A stretch of 64,000 nucleotides of DNA from Rotaria sp. Silwood1 (taxonomy: Eukaryota > Rotifera > Eurotatoria > Philodinida > Philodinidae). The position numbers and the translations under genes are program-made. The DNA is taken from the NCBI GenBank assembly GCA_905250075.1, contig CAJNOP010000514.1:87869-151868 (forward strand). Direction: 5' to 3'. This document shows, piece by piece, positions 10,680-20,785 of this stretch. Numbering within the stretch: the first letter of the stretch is position 1; the number at the start of each line of letters is the position of its first letter. The notes beneath the pieces were generated by a model that ran no database searches, was not told the origin of the DNA, and saw only the letters and a program-made list of their open reading frames with translations.

Positions 10680-11577
10680 TGAAGAGTTCAGAAGTCAAGG
10701 AATCCGGCCCCCATCTCCACCATTGTAAATTTATTTGAACTTTGCTTCGGCAAAAGTTCTTTCGAAATAAATTTGTTTTGGTTGTGTTTTAAATAAAAAT
10801 TCAATTAAAACGAGACTATAAGATGATTCTCGTTGCTGAGATGAAATGTTAATATTATGGATGCTTAACACAGCTACACTCACCCCCAACAGAACATTCA
10901 AGAAAGTAATACGGATAATACCTTTTGAAAATACAGAATCCGAGTTTCAGTTGAATAGTGTTAGTTCGTGATGACTAATGCAATTCTCGATTCGCTGCTG
11001 TTGCTTGCCAGATAATTTTACTAGCGATTGGAATTGAATTTTAACAGCCGATACTGACATCTTTTGTCAATCTTCTCAATTTCAAGAACTTAATTATTTT
11101 ACGTAAATATTTATTAGAAAAACTCTAAAAAATCTAATTATTACTACTTTTTTTCGAGCTGGAGGTGATCATCGAATCACTGTGCTGCAGATCTACAACT
11201 GATGATTTATTTTATAAGTGTGCTTAGAAAATAATTGACTTCGTTTTCATACTAAGCTTCATATTAATAATAATAGAAACGGTAAGCGATACGATGCAAA
11301 TACAAAATGAATATTTTCTTTGTTTTTCATATTTCACACAAAAATAAATTGTATCGTAATTTGCAACACAATGTACGACATATGAAAATACAATACATAG
11401 TGCTTGCTTTAAGATATTCTGCCCGGAAACCGTGCGAATACATATGGTACATTTCTGTAATATGGCTCAAATCTATTCTTCAGTGTCAGTATCATTTTTT
11501 TCTTTGGAAAAAGAGAATACTTACTATTTTGATAGTTTCACTCGTATTAGTGACACAATCTAAAAATGTCTAGACTG
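10680..11577. other. Intergenic, nothing recognised
   Basis: AT-rich. No supported exon or repeat seen on either strand. Confidence 0.4.
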
Positions 11578-12089
11578 CACACTAAAATAAAATGTGTCGC
11601 ATTTTAGGACGACACATGCAACACATTTTGAAAACATGGTTCGAACGTACTATACAGCGCATTTTGAATTTTTGCCTAAAAACAAATTAGCACATGTTTT
11701 TCGAGTTAATTCCATTTAATTCTTGCTATTCTGAAAATTCAAGTAGGTCAGATCTTGAGATCCGTCCGACCCCAAGCTGATTCGATCTGCATCAAACCGC
11801 TTCAGGGTAGTTCTTTCTCGATCATCAATCAAGATCGGCATGTTTTCGACAAATACATATCGAGAAATAATTTAAAAAAATAACTAACATGAAAATATAA
11901 GTTCTGTATATGCCAATCGCGTTGTCGATATATAGCTGTATGCCCAAAACAAGACGGTGAATGAATAGTCAACAGACAGAACGAAACAAATTTATATACG
12001 ACACATTCTAAGCACGACACATTTTCATCATTGAGTCTGCGACACTATAATTCACGACACATAAGTGCGACACATTTTATTTTAGTGTG
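11578..12089. mobile_element. 512 bp TIR element with subterminal CGACACAT repeats
   Basis: Perfect 24-bp terminal inverted repeats (11578-11601 and 12066-12089, beginning CACACTAAAATAAAATGTGT). The motif CGACACAT or its variants recurs inside both ends (11608-11630; 11998-12075), as in the subterminal transposase-binding regions of many DNA transposons. There is no transposase; the small ORFs inside look incidental. The flanks share only TG, so the superfamily is not assignable. Confidence 0.85.
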
Positions 12090-12504
12090 TGCTCGATCTT
12101 GAATATATAACCAGCTCGAGCTTGTCTGTATGCGTTTCGATGTTGGTTTGTGGATTTTCTCTTCACATAAACCCCACGACTGCACTCAGATCTGTATCAA
12201 TTCCAGGACAACTATCTCGTGCATATTGAATCATTTTCATAACATGACATACGTGTAAATTTCAACAGTCTCACGATGTATAATTCTGACAGTCACCAAT
12301 GATTTTAAATAGTATCAAGTATGGTGTCAGTTTCATCATTAAAAGTGACATTATTTTTCATTGCCTGTCATCATTTTTCGTCATTCTTTTTATTCATTGG
12401 GTACTGAGTTAGTTAAATAAAAAAAGGCATTTCAAAATCACATTTTTCAGAAGTTTCACGTAATCAAATTAATCTCATCACACTTGAAACTGCTATTCTG
12501 CTAT

Positions 12505-12804
12505 CCAGGTCAAAAAATCTGACATTAAGTCTTGTACGATCACATGAAATCGTACAAAAAATCGTGATCTCAGAAATCTTACATCAATTCTTACTGCATG
12601 ATTCTTGTCCGATCTTACCGTCGCATAAGATTTTCTATAATCTTACAGTAAGATTTGATAGGACAACAAGATCTGTCAAGAATCTTAGAGTAAGACTTGA
12701 TACAAGACTTCTGAGACCACGATTTTTTGTACAATTTCCGTCTGATCTTACAAGATCAGATGAATGATCATGCAAGATCTTACCATCTATTTGTTTGACC
12801 TTGG
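12505..12804. mobile_element. Foldback (long inverted-repeat) element, about 295 bp
   Basis: Starting at AGGTCAAA (12507) and ending at TTTGACCT (12801), the two halves pair over most of their length with mismatches and one ~27 nt insertion in the right arm. For example TCGTACAAAAAATCGTG (12552) pairs with CACGATTTTTTGTACAA (about 12718-12734). The motif RATCTTAC recurs roughly ten times. It is non-coding. Possible TA dinucleotides flank it, which would fit Tc1/mariner-type MITEs, but this is weak. Confidence 0.7.
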
Positions 12805-13156
12805 TAGGCTTGCATCTGCGAAAGTAGTTCAATTTATTCTTCCGACATGTCTCTTTTTTTCAATTATTCGACACGATACCAATTTACATTACTAGGAATC
12901 TACAGACTATCGAGAATCTAAAACAATGTAGACAGAAGGGAAAACTATATATTTCAAGTTTTTTACGGTTTATCACGGCCAACGGGCTTTGAAAAATCTA
13001 TATGGGTTACCTATAATACAATATTCTATTCATTTGTTTTAAGAATAGATATTGGTTTCTCCACAAAAGTTAATAATTTTCAAATGATGTTCTTTAACAT
13101 AAATTTTCAGATTATTAATTATACTATATTATTTATCAATGTTAAAACAATTTTGA

Positions 13157-15271
13157 ATGATAACAATAAAGAAGAGATTATATCAAGTAACAAAAATTCA
13201 ATGTATTATCGGTTCGATCATATTTCTTTTAACTTTTTTATTTATTTTTCATAATGATTTAAAAATCAAATGGCTTATTGACGCACCTTTTCAAAGCGCA
13301 CCATCAGTACGGATGAAAAGATCCGCGATTGAATTACTTTCATTATATGAAGAAGCATTATCTCATAGAGAAAAAAGTTCATTTCAACCAATGTTTCATA
13401 ATCATTATTTATCATTAAAATTAAATTTAACATCCATGATTAAAGATTATTGGAATTATTTAAAAGATGTTTCTAAAAATAAAATTGATCATGTTAAAAT
13501 AACCTGTTTGAAAAGTTCGAAAACTATAAAAGATTTTCATCCAATTTGTCATATTTATTTGAATTTTCGCTTAAATATCTTTAATTTGAAAGAAGTAAGT
13601 TTCATTTTTTTATCTCAAAATTCAAGTTGCCCATTATCATTAACAAATACGTCAGATACTATATCTCTTGATATTCATGAAATGTTCTTGAGTAATGATA
13701 AATTTCGTTTTACTTATCAATGGTGGAGTTTTGATCACGAAAAATTATTTTCTTGGTCTCAGTGGCCGCCAACAATGTCATGCTTAAGTTCTTATTTAAA
13801 TCGAAACCAAAGACAACCTTCAAAATTACCTTTGACTTTCTTTCAATGTTCTTCTGTCAATATTTTAATTCATTCAACTTCACGAGAATTATTTATTAGA
13901 GAACAGAAAGCTGTTTCATATTGGCTTGATTTACAGTATAGAGCATCAATTAATAGAAAAGTTTTCGATAAAAATAACGTGTCAACAAAACCGAGACGTC
14001 TAGTTCCATTTGAAATCGCAAAGAATAATCATGTATGTCCAGAGAAATTTCAAAATTGGATTTTAAATTATCAAAAATGGCATGAAAATATTAGTTTTAG
14101 TATTAGTAATCGTTCTATGACATTCGAAGAACAATTTCAACGTATAATTGAACTTGATGTTCGCTTTTTAATCTATGCAAAATCGAAAACAGGTATTGCT
14201 GATCGAATGATCCATTTTATTACAACTTATTTAGTAGCTTTATTAACAAATCGATTATTTATATTTGATAAAAATTGGCCAGAATTTATTGATGTTATGC
14301 AATCAAGTTTAAATTATCAACCAAATATTGTGATTCCTTGGTTTTCTCAATTGAATTCAATTAAGCAAAACTTATCTTTTAGTATTCAAAATAATTTAAC
14401 GATCAAAGCCCATCGTTTTTTAACTGAGCGATATAAAAATGATTATGATTATGATAAAGATTTTCCTGAACGTATTCTTATATTTAAAGGTCATACAGGC
14501 GGTGTTATACATACAATTAAATCCAATTCAAGTATCTATAGAAAATTGTTAACTATTGATCTTGAAATGAATACAGAAAATATTTTTGGATGTCTTTATA
14601 ATTCACTTTTTACTTATCGTTTATCTCAATTGATTAAACGATTTCCATTAAATTCTTCCAAACAACAATTAGGTCATTCATCTCAACAAATTTTACAAAC
14701 ACTCTTATCACCGAGATTTTTTCCAATTGGAATTCAAATTCGTGTTGGAGATGAAACTATGATTCAAGCAAATTCTATTTCTGATGAAAAAAAAAATTTT
14801 AAGAAATTTAAAAACTTTTTTACATGTTCAGAAGATTTTATTTATATGAATGAGAATTTATTTCGTAAAAAAAATCAAATTCCAATTATTTTTCTTTTAT
14901 CTGACGATCTTCAAATACGTCGAGCTGCTTTAAAACGTTGGAAACTTTCATTAAAATGCTTTCTATTGTCGAAAAATAAATGTCAATCAAATAATAGTCA
15001 TTTACAAATTTTAGCCAATTCCAATCCGGTTTTACATATATCACATACAAATAATTCAATGCTAGCTTTTCAATTAGGAATATTTGATAGTTTTCTTTTT
15101 AGTCTATGTGAACAACATATAATTACTACGAAAAGTAGATTTGGTCGTTTTACAGTGTTTGCATCATTAAAACAACGAAATGTTTATTCATTGAATGTTG
15201 GTGAACAATCTTCTTGTCACAATCAAAGTTCTTCACTTGCAAGCATAGGTTATCTTCGATTGGGAATTTAA
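13157..15271 (+). CDS. Type II membrane glycosyltransferase, fucosyltransferase-like, 704 aa
   Basis: Single uninterrupted ORF. Residues 15-32 form a signal anchor after a short basic cytoplasmic tail, the Golgi glycosyltransferase layout. The C-terminal half shows the order of motifs found in the alpha-1,2/alpha-1,6 fucosyltransferase superfamily (GT37-like): GIADRMIHF with LLTNRLFIFD (346-369; compare GxGNR...TNR), IQIRVGD (526-532; the donor-binding HxRxGD with Gln in place of His), SDDLQIRR (582-589) and a final SRFGRF (660-665; compare SxFG). The likely reaction is transfer of fucose from GDP-fucose to a glycan in the Golgi lumen; the acceptor is unknown. The residue 33-340 stem region is long and unrecognised, with many Asn-X-Ser/Thr sites. 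The His-to-Gln change could affect activity. AATAAA is at 15304. Confidence 0.7.
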   Translation: MITIKKRLYQVTKIQCIIGSIIFLLTFLFIFHNDLKIKWLIDAPFQSAPSVRMKRSAIELLSLYEEALSHREKSSFQPMFHNHYLSLKLNLTSMIKDYWNYLKDVSKNKIDHVKITCLKSSKTIKDFHPICHIYLNFRLNIFNLKEVSFIFLSQNSSCPLSLTNTSDTISLDIHEMFLSNDKFRFTYQWWSFDHEKLFSWSQWPPTMSCLSSYLNRNQRQPSKLPLTFFQCSSVNILIHSTSRELFIREQKAVSYWLDLQYRASINRKVFDKNNVSTKPRRLVPFEIAKNNHVCPEKFQNWILNYQKWHENISFSISNRSMTFEEQFQRIIELDVRFLIYAKSKTGIADRMIHFITTYLVALLTNRLFIFDKNWPEFIDVMQSSLNYQPNIVIPWFSQLNSIKQNLSFSIQNNLTIKAHRFLTERYKNDYDYDKDFPERILIFKGHTGGVIHTIKSNSSIYRKLLTIDLEMNTENIFGCLYNSLFTYRLSQLIKRFPLNSSKQQLGHSSQQILQTLLSPRFFPIGIQIRVGDETMIQANSISDEKKNFKKFKNFFTCSEDFIYMNENLFRKKNQIPIIFLLSDDLQIRRAALKRWKLSLKCFLLSKNKCQSNNSHLQILANSNPVLHISHTNNSMLAFQLGIFDSFLFSLCEQHIITTKSRFGRFTVFASLKQRNVYSLNVGEQSSCHNQSSSLASIGYLRLGI

Positions 15272-15496
15272 ATATTCTTTTTTTATAATATTACTCTATT
15301 CGAAATAAAGAATCTATGAAAAAATCATTGTCAAATATGAAAAATAATCAAATGAAAATTTATTAGATAGTGACTGTTAATGTGTGTCTTCTTGTCAAAC
15401 CTATCTACAAACACGAGCATCTACAATATAGCTCTATTCCCTCGACTGAAGGGAGTCATTTGAAATAAAATGCGCTTTCTTGTCTCTTATTGACAG
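15272..15496. other. 3' flank of the glycosyltransferase
   Basis: Contains the poly(A) signal at 15304-15309; otherwise nothing recognised. Confidence 0.4.
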
Positions 15497-15550
15497 GTGT
15501 GGGTGTCTGGGTGTTGTCATCATCTACACCTTATACTGACACTCACACTC
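15497..15550. repeat. Telomere-like hairpin, degenerate (copy 6)
   Basis: GGTGTGGGTGTCTGGGTGTTG, core, then CTGACACTCACACTC. The arms still pair partially. Confidence 0.55.
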
Positions 15551-15701
15551 TTATTCAGTGATTACTTATCGTAATTTGAGCTAATTAGTTGAGTTGTCAG
15601 TTAATTAATGAGTAATCAACCTAATACTCATATAATTAGTGGTTACTCAATTTGTAATACATGGAGAAGAAATCATTTAATATTCTATTTTTCAAGACTC
15701 C

Positions 15702-15744
15702 AGAATTATTGGAGTCGTATGGAGTCACGAAGTTCTGGAGTCTG
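15702..15744. repeat. Short inverted repeat GACTCCAGAA...TTCTGGAGTC
   Basis: A perfect 10-bp arm pair around a 21-nt loop that itself contains GGAGTC twice. Function unknown. Confidence 0.6.
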
Positions 15745-17032
15745 CTGTGTTCTCCTTGCTCGATGTACGTTTTTGTTGTCGTTGATGGGAGTGTTCCCCA
15801 CTCTTTTGCTTTTTCTCTCATTCATTCTTCCTGCAGGTAAAGAACATCCATACATACGCAAACCAACATTCATTGGAATGTATATGTCACAGAAACTACT
15901 AAACTTTAGGCAAAATTGTATTTAGTGAAAATTTGTTTTAAATGGCGCACAATTACAATATATAATATATATACGTTTATTTTGAAATCATTTTCAAATT
16001 TCATTTATATTTAGAAAGCTCGATAAAAATTCATTATTATATCATCGTTTAACCAAGGTAGCATAAAAATAATTTCTTACTGAACTTTAACCACTAGTAT
16101 ACATGTTCAACATTGAATTAAAAGATAACAAAAACTTCAATGAAAGAAAACAAAATCAGAAAATAAGTTTTTTTCAGCCGATTCTTTTTTGTCGGGATAA
16201 ATTGAAATAATATTCAATATAAGTTACTAATATTCTCATTTTTTTCAAAAGAAAAGTATTCACTAGTTATCTTGACGATCTGATTGTGGATGTTGTGTGC
16301 ATAAAGAGAAGACTCATACCAACATCCATCTATGCACTCGCACCCACTTTGCTCTTCAATTTATTGGTTCACTTCGATTGATAAAAGCAGACTTAACGGT
16401 ACCCGAAGCTTCCTGTGTCCTATATTCATGATCTTGATCATTCTGAACAATGAGATTAAAGAGGAATAGAACAAAGGGCCCCGTCGAATAAGAGTCAAAA
16501 TCTGCCACGTTACGGAATTCAATGAAAGTTATATATTCTGAAAGTCAGTTTTTCGGCGCACATTTTCGTATATTTACTTTGGCCGAAAGGGTTAACTAGA
16601 GGGCTGCCAGCGAATGCTCTTGTGAACATCCCTTAACGACTTTTGCGGATAACCTGGTAATCAATAAACCTGTGCTTTTGTTTCAAAAGTGTTGGTTCAG
16701 AGTTCGTCAAATACTAAAAATAGATGCAGCAAAATGTGCTCTACAAAATGATATAAATTCATAAATTTTATGTTGTTCTCATTAGGAGCTATAACATCCA
16801 CAAGTATCAGGTAGTCTGCATAAAATATGATTTTTAGGCTATTTTCGCTAAATTGTTTACATGATTTTATTGTTAATATCCATGTGGACAAAATGAAGAC
16901 TGTTACAGAAAAAATCCTCGTGATTTGCTCTACAAAATGAGATACGTTTGAAAAAAATAAAAGCAGCTCCAATATTGAATATTAGATTATTAGTTTTGAA
17001 CATGAGGTATTTTCTATAGGAAACGGACCAAC
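15745..17032. other. Intergenic; one degenerate hairpin and an LTR-like patch
   Basis: A telomere-like hairpin remnant lies at 16286-16347 (TGTGGATGTTGTGTG, core CATAAAGAGAAGACTCATAC, ATCCATCTATGCACTCGCACCC), core family A. The stretch 16590-16710 is less AT-rich, with AATAAACCTGTGC followed by TTGGTTCAGAGTTCG, which superficially resembles an LTR R/U5 border. No gene recognised. Confidence 0.35.
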
Positions 17033-17178
17033 GGGTGTGTGGGTGTGGATGTGGCTGTGGGTGTGCGTATGGATCTTCAATTCAGCGACTCCCACGCGCA
17101 CATCCCCCCACAATCACACCCACACTCCACACCCACACTTCACACCCACACACCTCATCCACACTCACACCAACACCC
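17033..17178. repeat. Telomere-like hairpin, copy 8 (core family B)
   Basis: G-rich arm, core ATCTTCAATTCAGCGACTCC, then a CCACAC-type arm to 17178. The core matches that of the copy at 10605 in reverse orientation. Confidence 0.85.
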
Positions 17179-17412
17179 TCAAAAAAGTGATTTCAATGCT
17201 CATGTTTATGAAAACACATCATCAACCCATTATTTTTTTTTCTAATCGTCTATTTTTATTTATTTCGAAATCATCATTGATACATAAAACGATGCTTTTT
17301 TAATTTTAAATGTTATTAAAACTGTTATCCATGCACTTATGTGAAGGAAGTTGCGATAGTATATGCTGCCCACTAACGATAACCACATGTTTCAGACTTC
17401 TATTCTGTATAA

Positions 17413-17800
17413 TTATTTGATGATATCTGTAGGTCTATTAGTACGTACTTGTTTAGCATGGACTTCAAAAAGCACCTGATCATATTTTGTATTGATAATG
17501 AAGAAGAGAAGTGGATATTCTGAATGTGACACAACAACCTCATAATACAACAACCATGGAGGAAGAGAAGAAGACGAACCAGCATATAACTTAATTTTGT
17601 CATTAAGAAAATTCTTGCTATTCTCGGATGTCGTCATATATTCATTGTTGAATGGCATGAAAAATTTAAATCATCTAATGATGAAAAAAATTCAAATTAT
17701 TCGACAATCAGGTTGTGAAACGTCAACTCGTCGAAGCATAGCTCTATTTACTTTTCTGCTAGAAATTGTTTGATTGCGGCGACTAGTTTCAATCACACAA
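17413..17800 (-). pseudogene. Decayed coding region, unrecognised
   Basis: On the minus strand an open stretch reading SRRNQTISSRKVNRAMLRR continues, after frame changes, into an 81-codon ORF beginning MPFNNEYMTTSENSKNFLND and ending at 17413. The composition looks coding but no single frame or splice joins the parts. It lies just beyond the hAT element at 17858, on the same strand as the broken gene at 18815-19185, and the two might be halves of one gene; that is only inference. Confidence 0.3.
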
Positions 17801-17849
17801 CCAATTTAATCAATATGTAAACTTTAAATGATTTTCTATGCATTTTTCT

Positions 17850-18813
17850 TCTCAGACCAGAGCTGCTAGTCTGCAGGCCAGACCCGGCCAAAGGTGGTGG
17901 CCTGGGTGTGACGTAATATCCAAATTTTCAGTAGTCAACTTTAAACAAAAATTGACATCGCAGGTCAAGAATGGTAACTTTCGATATTTGCTCTTCAGTA
18001 TTTTCACAAATCAACGCTTTTATGCGTTCGATAACCTTTCTTTTTCATCCGTTTTATTTTTATCTCTTACTCCTTTGAAGTCAGGCCTCGTTTATTTTCC
18101 TGTTCAAAACTTTCACTTTCGACAGTTAGTAGCTGCCATTCATTCAAAATCTGATTCTGTCAAAAATATTTACAATGCTCTTTAATGTTTTAATTAACCT
18201 TTCTGAAAGGGTTTATTTCTTAATTAAAGAGTTCCTTGGTTCAAAAAACTCCTCTAAATGAGAATAATATTTCCTATTTTGCTTAAGGAAAATGAGGAAA
18301 AGGCAGTTCCAATTCGTTTCTCGCAGTATTATGTATAACAGCAATCATTGTAAGACATAAGATTAATATAAAGTTTTAGGTATCTTTTGAGAAATTGTCA
18401 GTGTCAAATATGTGGGGTTAAAGGAGTCACAGAACTCAACACTCATGAAAAACAACAGTTTGCATATGTACCAATACCTTGATTCAAAGAATAAAAGCAA
18501 AAATAGAGGATATCTCGAGATAAATTTTAGAATTTCCGTATCTACTTGACGGACTGACAGCTTCAGTGTTTCTACACAGTTCAGATCACACTTCCAGTAG
18601 TAAAGATTTTTGAAAAGTCGGTGTCAGTTTTATTCTCGGTTTCAATTTTGCAAAAACTATTGACGTGTATTTCATCATTTTTATGAAAATGAATTGAATC
18701 GATAGTTGAAAATCACATCACAGATTGAAGCAACGTTGTAAAACTAATGAATTTGAAAAAAATCAGAAAAAATGGTCAGTCTGATTTCGCCTGTTGGCAG
18801 CTCTGTCTCAGAC
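17850..18813. mobile_element. hAT element, 948 bp, non-autonomous, with perfect 8-bp target duplication
   Basis: The element is 17858-18805, flanked by TCTCAGAC at 17850-17857 and 18806-18813. The terminal inverted repeats start CAGAGCTGC followed by T/C and A (11 positions, one mismatch). The left end is unusually GC-rich. No transposase motif is readable inside; the ORF overlapping its left half (115 codons) has no recognisable domain. The element sits immediately downstream of the stop of the minus-strand pseudogene. Confidence 0.88.
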
Positions 18814-18814
18814 A

Positions 18815-19185
18815 TCATCTGTTCATATTTGTGAAGCAGTTTTTTTTTATATCAGATTCAGAGATAGCATTGCATGATATTATTTCATGTTTTTCATTAC
18901 TGTTTCCATGATGATCATCGTTGGTAATAATATTAACTGTAGTGAAAGGCATTCCTCTTCGTACAACTAACTGAGTATGGACTGATAAATAATAATATTT
19001 GCGTTGATACATCGAATAGTAATGCTCTCTATTCTTACGTCTGACTGTTTCACTTCTACTAAATGTGCTCATCTTACTAGTCATTTGATGAGGATTTACA
19101 ACATTGAATTGACTATCCCTCCACCAACTATTGTTTCACCTATAACAGGTTGTAGTTGAGTTACGTTAATAGTCACTAAATACAA
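18815..19185 (-). pseudogene. Broken gene fragment, possibly transglutaminase N-terminal domain
   Basis: The minus strand reads LYLVTINVTQLQPVIGETIV, shifts by one base near 19102, then continues VVNPHQMTSKMSTFSRSETV and on to a stop at 18815. The segment NREHYYSMYQ...LVVRRGMPF (about 18950-19030) resembles the N-terminal beta-sandwich of transglutaminases (pattern HHT...Y...LIVRRGQPF). If correct, no catalytic core is present in the window. A hAT insertion abuts its 3' end. The family call is tentative; that it is broken is clear from the frame change. Confidence 0.4.
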
Positions 19186-19543
19186 ATCCTTTTTAAAAAG
19201 GACAATACGCTGTCGTACATTCAACACAAGTCATGAGTAATATAAACATAGTAAAAGATTACATATGAAAATAGGTTGCATATAAAACGATAATTATAAT
19301 TACTTTATATCATATGGCACTAGTGACATCTACAGACAAAATCAGTTTCAGTACAAATCAATGTAACGTGGTTTGGTTTATCTTTATACTAATAAGAATC
19401 AAGAAAGACTCATAATACAATGAATCATCTATTTCAAAATATGCAGGTAAGACTTGTTTAAACCTTATTTTTATTATCTTCATACGTCACATTGCCTCGT
19501 TTTCTCAATATTGACGTGTCATATTACAGTGACTCACCTTTGA

Positions 19544-19643
19544 NNNNNNNNNNNNNNNNNNNNNNNNNNNNNNNNNNNNNNNNNNNNNNNNNNNNNNNNN
19601 NNNNNNNNNNNNNNNNNNNNNNNNNNNNNNNNNNNNNNNNNNN
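19544..19643. other. Assembly gap of exactly 100 N
   Basis: A 100-N block, a usual placeholder for unknown length. It directly precedes a telomere-like hairpin, so the repeat probably broke the assembly. Confidence 0.99.
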
Positions 19644-19826
19644 TGGGTGTGGGTGTGGGTATGAGTATGGGTGTGGGTGTGGGTATGAGTACAGGTAGCA
19701 AGGACACTAGCACCCACACCCATATTCACACCCGCACCCCACACCCACACACACACCCACGCCCACACCCACACCCACACCCACACCCACACCCACACCC
19801 GCCACACCCACCCACACCCACACCCT
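19644..19826. repeat. Telomere-like hairpin, copy 9 (left arm truncated by gap)
   Basis: TGGGTGTGGGTGTGGG, core GAGTACAGGTAGCAAGGACA, then a long (CCACAC)n arm of about 100 bp. The left arm probably continues into the gap. Confidence 0.85.
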
Positions 19827-19993
19827 CAAACCTACATTCACACCTTCAAGATCTAGTCAGATGAAAGCTTATTGTCATTTACGTCTTTTAATCAAAATAA
19901 ATATTAATTACATCTTGAACAACTAGCAGGATATTTAATTTTTCTATTTGAAAACTATTCTATGAGTAAAACGGTAAGTAAAATTAGACAAGA

Positions 19994-20052
19994 GGGTGTG
20001 GGTGTGGGGTATAAGTTTGGATGCAGCTCTTCAATAGCTCATACCGACACCT
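19994..20052. repeat. Telomere-like hairpin, degenerate (copy 10)
   Basis: AGGGTGTGGGTGTGGGGTAT, core with GCAGCTCTTCAATAGCTCAT, then ACCGACACC. The core is related to family B. Confidence 0.6.
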
Positions 20053-20502
20053 TTCTCTATTGAAGTCGCTATTTGGATTCTTTCTAGCACTTAAGGCTAC
20101 GAAAAAAATCCAAATTACACCCTGTTGAATAATTTTGAGACCCACTGTATATGGTGATAGAATACAGACGAGAAGAGAACAAAAACATAAATGATAACAG
20201 ATATGATGAACAGATGATTCTAAAATTTCTTAACAATATCATCACACCTTGATGATAACAATTCAAGTTGCCACCATAGTTTGTTCAAATCTTTCTGTAC
20301 TATCTTGATAAAAGAAGCGTTTCAATTAGTGTCGTTCTAAAGAAAACGAATCTAATCAAGACCCATATTGCTTTCTCGTTCTTTTAAATTTTACATTTGA
20401 GAAAATTATGTTGCAAAGTATTTTGCAATGTTCGTCACAGTGCATAAGTGTTTTCCGTTTGGAGGATGGACATGTAGAAGATTCCGACATCATCATTGCG
20501 AA

Positions 20503-20596
20503 GTGTGGGTAGGGTGGGAGTGATGAACAGAACTACACCCACACCCCACCCGCTCATACCCACGCTCATACCACATCCCACACCACACCCACACCT
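20503..20596. repeat. Telomere-like hairpin, copy 11
   Basis: GTGTGGGTAGGGTGGGAG, a very short core (TGATGAACAGAACTA), then CACCCACACCCCACCC and further C-rich repeats. Confidence 0.75.
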
Positions 20597-20785
20597 TTAT
20601 TTATAACCCACTCTGTATATATATTATGCTGGCAAGTGTACGATGTTGTTGTCCTGTATTGAAGATGCTTTCAGCATTTTTGCAAGGAAATGTTCTTTTG
20701 CAACCGGAGATTTGAAAGTGAAGAAATGTGAAGACGCATATAATGAATTTATATTTATGTAGTAACGGAAAAATTCATAACTTGT

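Noticed and set aside
16590..16710. LTR-like border with AATAAA and TTGGTTCAGAG
   Set aside because: No paired LTR, primer-binding site or reverse transcriptase nearby; left as a note only.
17838..18185. 115-aa ORF as a gene
   Set aside because: Begins outside and ends inside the hAT element and has no recognisable domain.
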